A DNA stretch of 33,875 bases from an uncultured Bilophila sp. (lineage in GTDB: Bacteria > Desulfobacterota > Desulfovibrionia > Desulfovibrionales > Desulfovibrionaceae): NCBI GenBank assembly GCA_910585945.1, contig CAJUHZ010000026.1:1-33875 (forward strand). Reading direction: 5' to 3'. The translations under genes were made by a program, and so were the position numbers. The notes beneath the pieces were generated by a model. It did no database searches, was not told the DNA's origin, and was given only the letters and a program-made list of their open reading frames with translations. Shown here piece after piece: positions 8,505-15,077 of this stretch; the stretch's first letter is position 1, and each line of letters starts with the position of its first letter.

Positions 8505-8559
8505 CAGCCCGCCCCGCCGCCCGCAAGCCTGTTCATCGCGGCATGAACAAGGAGGGCTG
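8505..8559 (+). promoter_or_regulatory. Putative Shine-Dalgarno-sequestering hairpin (riboswitch expression platform)
   Basis: CAGCCC (8505-8510) can pair with GGGCTG (8554-8559), covering the ribosome site AAGGAGGG (8549-8556) just before the cbiK start. Nested inside is TGTTCAT/ATGAACA (8530-8536/8543-8549). No run of T follows any hairpin between the aptamer and cbiK, so translational control is more likely than transcription termination. Inference from pairing by eye. Confidence 0.45.
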
Positions 8560-8560
8560 C

Positions 8561-9556
8561 ATGTTTTCCCTTTCCGTCCCTGTTGTATCCCGTGTTTTCC
8601 GATCCTCGCGGCCGGACCGCTTCGCCGGCCGGCTGCCGATGCTCTGCCTGCCGATGCTCTGCGTGGTCGCGCTCTGCCTGGCCCCGGTCACGGGTTGCGC
8701 GCGGAGCGCGGCGTCGCCCGTTGCGGCCACGCCCGCGGCCGCCCTGCCGGCAGATTCCGGCGTGCTGCTCGCCGTGTTCGGCACCAGCGAGCCGGAGGCG
8801 CTCGCGGCCTACGAGGCCATTGCCGCGAGCTATGCGAAACTCGGCGTTCCCGTGGTCTGGGCCTACACCTCCGACATCATCCGGGCCAAACTGGCCAAGG
8901 CCGGCAAGCGCCCCGCCACCCCGGCCGAAGCGCTGGATCAGCTGGCCGCGAAAGGCGTCAGAAACGTGCGCGTGCAGTCGCTGCACATGGCCGCCGGCGA
9001 GGAATTCAGCCAGATGGAGCTTGGCGTGTACGCGGCCGTGCTGCGCCAGCCGGATCGCTTTGACAGCGTGCGCATGGGCCGGCCCCTGCTTGAATCGGAA
9101 CAGGACATGAACGAGGTTGTCGCCGCCGTGCTGCGCGACTTCCCCAGGGATCGCCGCCCCGGCGACGGCATTGTGCTCATGGGGCACGGCCATGCCGACG
9201 GCAGGGCGGATCTGCCCATGTTTGCCGTGCGCGACGCCTTCCAGCGCGCCGACCCGCTGGTCTTTCTGGCCACTGTCGAGGGTTCGCTCGATTTCGAGCG
9301 GGCGCTGGCCGCGCTCAGGGCGCGCGGCGTCAGGCGCGTGTGGCTGGCCCCCTTCATGGTGGTGGCCGGGGATCACGCGCGCAACGATCTTTCCGGGCCG
9401 GAAGAGGATTCCTGGGCCTCGCGCCTCAGGGAAGCGGGCATGGAAACGACCACGCACCTGAAGGGACTTGGCGAAACAGCCGGCGTACGCGATGTTTTCG
9501 TGCGGCATACGCTGGAGGCGAAACAGGATCTTCTGCGCGTCAAGGGAGTCGACTAG
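8561..9556 (+). CDS. cbiK: Sirohydrochlorin cobaltochelatase CbiK, lipoprotein-type (periplasmic)
   Basis: Anaerobic cobaltochelatase that inserts cobalt into sirohydrochlorin (331 residues). The N-terminus has a basic region, a hydrophobic stretch (about 27-42) and a lipobox ending VTGC (C46), so the mature protein should be a lipid-anchored exported protein, followed by an Ala/Pro linker to about residue 65. The chelatase domain starts at GVLLAVFGTSEPEA and carries the expected histidines H142 (SLHMAAGEEF) and H209/H211 (MGHGHADG), with an acidic residue in ATVEGS (E240). Desulfovibrio vulgaris is known to have such a periplasmic CbiK. Start at 8561 is fixed by an ideal AAGGAGGG site; an ATG at 8543 is upstream of that site. 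First gene after the riboswitch. Confidence 0.93.
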   Translation: MFSLSVPVVSRVFRSSRPDRFAGRLPMLCLPMLCVVALCLAPVTGCARSAASPVAATPAAALPADSGVLLAVFGTSEPEALAAYEAIAASYAKLGVPVVWAYTSDIIRAKLAKAGKRPATPAEALDQLAAKGVRNVRVQSLHMAAGEEFSQMELGVYAAVLRQPDRFDSVRMGRPLLESEQDMNEVVAAVLRDFPRDRRPGDGIVLMGHGHADGRADLPMFAVRDAFQRADPLVFLATVEGSLDFERALAALRARGVRRVWLAPFMVVAGDHARNDLSGPEEDSWASRLREAGMETTTHLKGLGETAGVRDVFVRHTLEAKQDLLRVKGVD

Positions 9557-9557
9557 C

Positions 9558-10262
9558 ATGGCTGCGGGAAAGCTGTACGGCGTGGGCATCGGCCCGGGAG
9601 ACCCCGGCCTTGTGACCCTGCGCGCCGCCGAAATCCTCCGCGGCGCGGACGTGGTGTTCACCGTGGCCTCGGCCAACCGGACGCACAGCGTTTCCCGCGC
9701 CATTGTCGAAAGTCTGGGGCCGTTGCGGGGCGAGGCGCGCACCCTCTCCTTCAGCATGTCGCGCGACGCGGCGGTGCGGACGGCCTGCGTGGAGGCCAAT
9801 GCAAAAGCCATTGCCGACGAACTGAAGGCCGGGCGCGACTGCGCCTTCGCCACGCTCGGCGACGCCATGACCTACAGCACCTTCGGTTATGTGCTCCCGC
9901 TGATCCGCCGCGCCCTGCCCGGCGTGGAGGTGGAGATCGTGCCGGGGGTCACCTCCTTCGCGCACCTGGCGGCCCGCGCCGGGCGGCCCCTGGTGGAAGA
10001 CGGCGAGGAACTGCGCGTGATCCCGGCCTTCCGGGCCGAACAGGCGGCGCGACTCGTCTTCCCCCCCGGTTCCGCCACTGTCCTGCTCAAGACCTACCGG
10101 AGCAGGGAAGCCCTGCACGCGCGGCTGGAACAGGAAGAGGACGCGACGATCCTGTACGGCGAGCGCCTGGGCATGGAGGGCGAATGCCTCTGCGAGGGGC
10201 TGGACGCCATGCGCGAGCGCCCGGCCGAATACCTCTCCCTGGTGCTGGTGAAAAAGCGGTGA
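9558..10262 (+). CDS. cbiL: Cobalt-factor II C20-methyltransferase CbiL
   Basis: Class III SAM-dependent methyltransferase of 234 residues that methylates C20 of cobalt-sirohydrochlorin (cobalt-factor II) in the cytoplasm. Visible family motifs are the first SAM loop GVGIGPGDPGLVTLRA (about 8-23), TLGDAMTYSTFGYV (the GD-P/A-YSTF loop, about 98-111) and EIVPGVTSFAHLAAR. Length is usual for CbiL/CobI. It starts one base after the cbiK stop and its TGA overlaps the GTG start of the next gene, so coupling is likely. The adjacent chelatase is lipoprotein-type while this enzyme has no signal, which leaves the metallated substrate to be moved to the cytosol. Confidence 0.93.
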   Translation: MAAGKLYGVGIGPGDPGLVTLRAAEILRGADVVFTVASANRTHSVSRAIVESLGPLRGEARTLSFSMSRDAAVRTACVEANAKAIADELKAGRDCAFATLGDAMTYSTFGYVLPLIRRALPGVEVEIVPGVTSFAHLAARAGRPLVEDGEELRVIPAFRAEQAARLVFPPGSATVLLKTYRSREALHARLEQEEDATILYGERLGMEGECLCEGLDAMRERPAEYLSLVLVKKR

Positions 10263-11623
10263 AACAGCGGCGTCCTCCCTGGCGGAATCCGCTGTGGCTG
10301 GCGTGGCTTGCGGCCGCGGGGCTGCTTTCGTTCTGGCTGGCCCTGAACATGCCGCACACGCCCCGTTCTCCCGCGCGCCCCGCGGTCCGTTCCGTCGCCA
10401 GCCAGACGCCGGAAACAGTCGCCGCGCCCGCAAACGCGCCCGCCCGATCGGAAACGCCGGCAACAGGCGATCCGTTCCGATCCGGTTCCGATGCCGCCGG
10501 GGAGCGCGCCCCGCTCTCTTCCCGACGGGAGTCTCCCCGGGCCGGGCAGGGAACAACACCCGCGGAAGCCACCCATGAGGAGTTCATCCGGGCGGAACTG
10601 ACGCGGGCGCTGAAGCGGCTGCGTTCCTTTGCCGGGCTGTTCTGCATGGTCGGGGCCGGGGCGGTTCTCGGCTCCGTGGCGGAAAGCCGGCGCTGGCATC
10701 TTGTTCTGGGCCGGCCCATGCAGGGGCTGGCGCGCGCGGCGCGGCTTCCGGACGTCGTGGGGCTGGCCATGCCCGCCGCCCTGCTCTCCAACGCGGCGGC
10801 GAACGGAATGCTCGTCAGCAGCCACGCGAGCGGGGAAATCAGCCGCTCCGCGCTCATCGCCGGGGGCATGGCCAACAGTTGGCTTGCCCACACCTCCCAT
10901 TCCATCCGCGTCATGTACCCGGTGATCGCGGCGGTGGGCGTGCCGGGCGCGTTGTATTTCGGCGGTCAGTTGACGGGCGGTTTTCTGTTCGTGCTCGGCG
11001 TCCTTGCCTGGAACCGGCACAGCGTGGGGTCTGTCCCGGCAGGATCGGATCTGAGCGCAGGGACGAGCCTGTCCACAAACATGTGCGGGAGCGCGCCCGC
11101 TCCGGCCGATCCCGCGCGCCGGGCGCCGTCCCTGCCCCCCCTGCCCCCATTGCCCTGGACGGAAGCGTTTCGCCGCGCCCTGACGCGGGCGGCGTCCCTG
11201 CTGTTCCGCATGGCCTGCATCACCGTGCCCCTGGCCCTCGGCGTGGAATGGCTGCTGAAAAACGGCGCGTTCGATTTCTGGGAGCGGCTCGCCCCGGCCT
11301 GGGCGGCGCGGCTGTTCCCGGCGGAACTCATGTCCATTGTGGCGGCGCAGATGGGCGGGCTGGTGCAGTCCGCGTCCCTGGCCGCGCATTTGCGGGCGGA
11401 AGGGCTTGTCGACAACCCGCGCATTCTCCTGGCCATGCTCGTGGCCAGCGCTGTCGGCAACCCCTTTCGCATGTTGCGGCGCAATCTGCCTTCGGCCCTC
11501 GGGCTGTTCCCGCCGGCGGCGGCCCTTGCCGTGGCCCTCGGGATGCAGGCCGCGCGGCTGTGCGTCACGCTCGCGCTGATCGCCCTGGTCATCTTTTGCC
11601 TGCCCGCGCATCAGGCGGGTTGA
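10259..11623 (+). CDS. Polytopic membrane protein with Gate/nucleoside-recognition-like domains; candidate transporter
   Basis: Protein of 454 residues starting at GTG 10259, overlapping the cbiL stop (GTGA). One membrane helix (about 11-30) is followed by a Pro/Ala/Ser-rich linker (33-105), then two similar hydrophobic halves (about 120-255 and 305-450) separated by a second Pro-rich linker (257-300). The halves share the pattern of a Gly/Ala-rich helix, a short polar loop and a helix: SSHASGEISRSALIAGGMANSW in the first and AAHLRAEGLVDNPRILLAML in the second (given here in part as recognisable blocks). This resembles Gate-domain ('nucleoside recognition') membrane proteins, whose substrates are mostly unknown. 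Position between cbiL and cbiC suggests movement of cobalt or a tetrapyrrole intermediate. Family and role are both tentative; membrane location is secure. Confidence 0.6.
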   Translation: MKQRRPPWRNPLWLAWLAAAGLLSFWLALNMPHTPRSPARPAVRSVASQTPETVAAPANAPARSETPATGDPFRSGSDAAGERAPLSSRRESPRAGQGTTPAEATHEEFIRAELTRALKRLRSFAGLFCMVGAGAVLGSVAESRRWHLVLGRPMQGLARAARLPDVVGLAMPAALLSNAAANGMLVSSHASGEISRSALIAGGMANSWLAHTSHSIRVMYPVIAAVGVPGALYFGGQLTGGFLFVLGVLAWNRHSVGSVPAGSDLSAGTSLSTNMCGSAPAPADPARRAPSLPPLPPLPWTEAFRRALTRAASLLFRMACITVPLALGVEWLLKNGAFDFWERLAPAWAARLFPAELMSIVAAQMGGLVQSASLAAHLRAEGLVDNPRILLAMLVASAVGNPFRMLRRNLPSALGLFPPAAALAVALGMQAARLCVTLALIALVIFCLPAHQAG

Positions 11624-11646
11624 GCCGACTTCGGACAAGGACAGCC

Positions 11647-12378
11647 ATGCACAACACGAACGACAACGCTGTTTTCCCGGTTCCGGATCCCGTGGCGGCG
11701 CGGGCGGCCCTGAAGGCTGCTCTGGAAGCCGTGCGCTGGGAGCCGGACGCCGCCGCCATCGAGCGCGAAAGCTTCCGCCGCATCGAGGCGGAGTGCGACG
11801 CCGGAGCCTTTCCGCCGGAAGAATGGCGGGTGGCCCGCCGCCTTGTGCATACCACCGGCGACCCTTCCGTGGCGCAAGGGCTTGTTTTCCGGCACGATCC
11901 CATCCGGGCCGGCCTTGCGGCCCTGGAACGGGGCGCGCCGGTGTTCTGCGATTCCAACATGATCCGGGCCGGGCTTTCCGTGGATCGCCTGCGGACGGCG
12001 CATGAAAGCTACAGCCGGGAGCGCCTGATCTGCCACATTGCGGACGCGGACGTGGCCGCGCGGGCAAGGGCCGAAGGCCGGACGCGCGCGCTCTGCGCCG
12101 TGGAAAAGGCGCGCCCCCTGCTTGAGGGGAGCGTGATCCTTGTCGGCAACGCGCCCCTGGCCCTGGCCCGCGTGGCCCGCTACTGTCTGGAGGACGGGCT
12201 GCGGCCGGCCCTTGTCATCGGAATGCCCGTGGGTTTCGTCAACGTGACGGAATCCAAGGCCCTGCTCGCCCTGTGCCCCGTGCCCCAGATCGTGCTGGAA
12301 GGACGGCGCGGGGGGAGCGCCCTGGCCGTGGCCGCGCTCCATGCCGTGCTGGAAAGTCGGGGCAGGGGCGCCCTGTAA
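11647..12378 (+). CDS. cbiC: Cobalt-precorrin-8 methylmutase CbiC
   Basis: Enzyme of 243 residues that moves the C11 methyl to C12 to give cobyrinate. Family motifs: IERESFRRIE (about 38-47), RRLVHTTGDPS with the catalytic histidine (H68), FCDSNMIRAGL (about 101-111), and VILVGNAPLALARV. About 25 extra residues precede the usual CbiC start, ahead of the conserved region. It begins 23 bp after the membrane-protein gene with an AAGGACAG ribosome site, and lies 22 bp before cbiD. Cytoplasmic. No missing key residue noticed. Confidence 0.94.
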   Translation: MHNTNDNAVFPVPDPVAARAALKAALEAVRWEPDAAAIERESFRRIEAECDAGAFPPEEWRVARRLVHTTGDPSVAQGLVFRHDPIRAGLAALERGAPVFCDSNMIRAGLSVDRLRTAHESYSRERLICHIADADVAARARAEGRTRALCAVEKARPLLEGSVILVGNAPLALARVARYCLEDGLRPALVIGMPVGFVNVTESKALLALCPVPQIVLEGRRGGSALAVAALHAVLESRGRGAL

Positions 12379-12400
12379 CGGCAAGGCAGTGAGGAAGCGT

Positions 12401-13717
12401 ATGGGCATGAAGGCGTTGCGACAGGGCTTTTCCACCGGGGCGTGCGCGGCGGCGGCGTGCGCGGCGGCCTGGCGGCGCGGCCGGGGCGAACGGGTCGACG
12501 CCATAGACCTCGTCTTTCCCGACGGGAATATCCGCACCCTGCGTCTGATCCCGGCTTCGCCTGCCGACGATCCGGTCGAAGCTCCCGCGTGTGCGGGGCG
12601 CGCGGCCGTGATCAAGGACGGCGGCGACGATCCGGACGAAACGCACGGCGCGACGATCCACGCCCGGATCCGCCCTGCCGATCCGGACGAGGCGACGGAA
12701 CGGGACTACCTGCTGAACGTGGGCGGAGCAAGGCTGATCCTGCGGGCGGCGGAAGGCGTGGGCCTGTGTACCCGGCCGGGGCTGGACTGCGATCCCGGCA
12801 AATGGGCGATCAACGTGGTCCCCCGCCGCATGATCACCGAAAACCTGGCCCGGGCCGGCATGAACGCCGGCGTCTGGCTGGCGGAAATCGGCGTGGAGCG
12901 GGGCGCGGAACTGGCCGTGCGCACGCTCAACAGCCGGCTCGGGGTGATCGGCGGGCTGTCCATCCTGGGCACAAGCGGCATTGTCCGTCCGTACAGCCAT
13001 GAGGCGTACGCGGCCGCCATCCGCCTGTGCGTGCGCGCCCTGCGCGAGGAAGGCGGACGGGATATCGTGTTCTGCACCGGCGGGCGCACGCGGGCCGGGG
13101 CGCAACGGCGTTTGCCCGACTTGCCCGAAACCGCCTTTGTCGCGATGGGCGATTTCATCGGCGTGGCCCTGACCGCGGCCCGGGAATGCGACATGCGCCG
13201 CATCACCGTGGCCTGTATGCCGGGCAAGCTGTGCAAGTACGCGGCCGGCCTGGACAATACCCACGCGCACCGGGCGGATCAGGATCTGGCCCTGCTGCGG
13301 CGCGAGGCCGAGGCCGCGCTGGCCGCGACTTCTCCGAACACACGGTCTCCTAGTGGACGACCTGAGGGCGGACAGTCTGAGGGCGGACGGCCTGGGGGCG
13401 CGCTGTCTCCGGACGAGGCGGACGGACCGGACCGGGCGGGCGGGGCAAACCGAACAGACGGGGCAGGCTTGCCGGAAGGGTTCGCCGCATGCGCCTCGGT
13501 GCGCGAAGCCCTGCCCCTGCTCCCCGCGGACGCCCGCGCGGAACTCCTCCGCCGCCTGGCGCAAGCGGCCCTGCGCGCCTTTGCCGCTCGCCCTGCCAAA
13601 CCGGGAGACGAAAGACCGGGTGAGACGCGGATCGACACGCCCCCCCCCCGACTGCGCCTGCTTGTTTTTGACGTGGACGGTCACCTGCTGCTGGATGTGG
13701 ATGATGGGAACGCTTGA
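12401..13717 (+). CDS. cbiD: Cobalt-precorrin-5B C1-methyltransferase CbiD
   Basis: SAM-dependent C1-methyltransferase of the anaerobic corrin pathway (438 residues). The signature FSTGACAAAACAAA (about 9-22) is near the N-terminus; other family blocks are GVGLCTRPGL, INVVPRRMI, GTSGIVRPYSHEAY and GDFIGVAL. Start at MGMKALRQ is preceded by AGGAAG; MKALRQ two codons on is an alternative. Residues about 316-365 are a Gly/Pro/Asp-rich insert (GRPEG, GQSEG, GRPGG and a DGPDRAGG-like stretch) encoded in part by a 15-bp tandem repeat, placed before the C-terminal helices. Its 3' end overlaps cbiET by 14 bp. Confidence 0.94.
   Translation: MGMKALRQGFSTGACAAAACAAAWRRGRGERVDAIDLVFPDGNIRTLRLIPASPADDPVEAPACAGRAAVIKDGGDDPDETHGATIHARIRPADPDEATERDYLLNVGGARLILRAAEGVGLCTRPGLDCDPGKWAINVVPRRMITENLARAGMNAGVWLAEIGVERGAELAVRTLNSRLGVIGGLSILGTSGIVRPYSHEAYAAAIRLCVRALREEGGRDIVFCTGGRTRAGAQRRLPDLPETAFVAMGDFIGVALTAARECDMRRITVACMPGKLCKYAAGLDNTHAHRADQDLALLRREAEAALAATSPNTRSPSGRPEGGQSEGGRPGGALSPDEADGPDRAGGANRTDGAGLPEGFAACASVREALPLLPADARAELLRRLAQAALRAFAARPAKPGDERPGETRIDTPPPRLRLLVFDVDGHLLLDVDDGNA
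13355..13399 (+). repeat. 15-bp tandem repeat (three units) inside cbiD
   Basis: Three consecutive 15-bp units, GGACGACCTGAGGGC, GGACAGTCTGAGGGC and GGACGGCCTGGGGGC, are in frame and encode GRPEG-GQSEG-GRPGG. The unit length is a multiple of three, so copy number can vary without breaking the gene. Confidence 0.85.
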
Positions 13718-15077
13718 CGTGCTGTCCTGCGGGACGGATTTCGCCCGTCTGCCTGATGGTTCAGGCGGGTTGCCAACCGGACCGGGAGGCGGACTGCCCG
13801 GCGCGCGCGCCGTGCTGCGCGATGCGGACTGCATTTTCGGATCGCAGGCGCTGATCGCCGCGTGCGAGCGCCTGCTGGCCGGCGTTCCGGCGGGCGGGTC
13901 CATTGGAACGGGCGGCGTGAGGGGCGCGGCGCGGTCCGTGCGGGAACGCGCGCGGATCATCGGCGGGAAGGCGCGGGAAGACGCGGCCGAAGCCCTGGCC
14001 CTGTACCGGGCGGGCTTGCGCGTGGCCGTGCTGGCCTCGGGCGACGCCCTGTACCACGGCTTTGGCGGCACGCTGGCCGATCTTGCCGCCGGGCTGGACC
14101 CGGACGAGCGCGCCGGCATCCGCTTCTGGCCCAACATCACGGCCTTTCAGGCCCTCTTTCACCGGCTCGGCCTGCCGTGGGACGGCGCGCGCCTCTTCAG
14201 CGCGCACGAGGGCGGGGGACTTCCCCTGCGGCGCATGGCGGAAGCGCCCCTGGCCGTGATCTACGGCGGCTCGCGCTATCCGGCGCATGTGCTGGCCGCG
14301 GAACTGGCGGCCTTCCATCCCTCGGCGGCGGCCCGGCCCGGCGTGCTTGCGGATCGCCTCGGCACGGAGGCGGAGCGCATCGTGCGCGGCCGGGTGGCGG
14401 ATCTGGCCGCGCTTGAGGCCAGCCCCACCTCGTTTCTGACGCTCCTGCCGCCCCCTCCGGATGAAAGGCCGCCCCTGCTCGCCCTTGGCCTGCCGGAAAG
14501 CGCCTACGAGCGCGATCGCAACCTGATCACGCCCGGCGACGCGCGGGCGGTGATCCTCTCCCGCCTGCGTCTGCCGGCCTGGGGCGTGCTCTGGGACGTG
14601 GGCGCGGGCAGTGGATCGGTGGGGCTGGAGGCCGCGGCCCTGCGCCCGGATCTCGGGGTGATCGCCTTTGAACGCCGGGCGGATCGCGCGGCCATGATCC
14701 GGCGCAACGCCGCCCGCCTCGGCGTGGCCAATCACGAAACGCGGGAAGGAAGCGCGCCGGAGATCCTGCCTGCCCTCCCGGAAGCGGGAGCCGCGCCGGA
14801 TCGCGTGTTCATTGGCGGGGCCGGGCGGGATCTTCCGGCCGTGCTCGACGCCTGTTTCGCCGCCCTGCGGCCGGGGGGGCTGATCGTGGTCAGCGCCGTG
14901 ACGCTGGAGAGCGTGCACGCCCTGCACGGCTGGCGGCCGGAAACGCGCATTGGCCTGTGTTCCCTCGATATTGCGGCGGAAGCCCCGATCGCGGGCGAAT
15001 ACCGCCATCTGCGGCCGCAACGCCGCCTGACCCTCTACGCCTTCGGCAAGGAAGACAAGGAAGATACGGAAGCATGA
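13704..15077 (+). CDS. cbiET: Bifunctional CbiE-CbiT (cobalt-precorrin-7 C5-methyltransferase / cobalt-precorrin-6B C15-methyltransferase, decarboxylating)
   Basis: Fusion of 457 residues, equivalent in layout to aerobic CobL. CbiE-like part (about 1-235): LASGDALYHGFGG, the NITAFQALFHRLGLPW region and SAHEGG are recognisable. CbiT-like part (about 265-457): NLITPGDARAVIL, the SAM motif DVGAGSGSVGLE near residue 300, and GGAGRDLPAVLDAC. The N-terminal CbiE loop, normally a GxGPG-type SAM loop, reads LSCGTDFARLPDGSGG and is followed by a Gly/Pro-rich stretch, so the first motif is diverged. Start is ambiguous between ATGs at 13695, 13701 and 13704; 13704 best fits the family start. It overlaps cbiD upstream and cbiFGH downstream (ATGA). 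Confidence 0.9.
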   Translation: MGTLDVLSCGTDFARLPDGSGGLPTGPGGGLPGARAVLRDADCIFGSQALIAACERLLAGVPAGGSIGTGGVRGAARSVRERARIIGGKAREDAAEALALYRAGLRVAVLASGDALYHGFGGTLADLAAGLDPDERAGIRFWPNITAFQALFHRLGLPWDGARLFSAHEGGGLPLRRMAEAPLAVIYGGSRYPAHVLAAELAAFHPSAAARPGVLADRLGTEAERIVRGRVADLAALEASPTSFLTLLPPPPDERPPLLALGLPESAYERDRNLITPGDARAVILSRLRLPAWGVLWDVGAGSGSVGLEAAALRPDLGVIAFERRADRAAMIRRNAARLGVANHETREGSAPEILPALPEAGAAPDRVFIGGAGRDLPAVLDACFAALRPGGLIVVSAVTLESVHALHGWRPETRIGLCSLDIAAEAPIAGEYRHLRPQRRLTLYAFGKEDKEDTEA

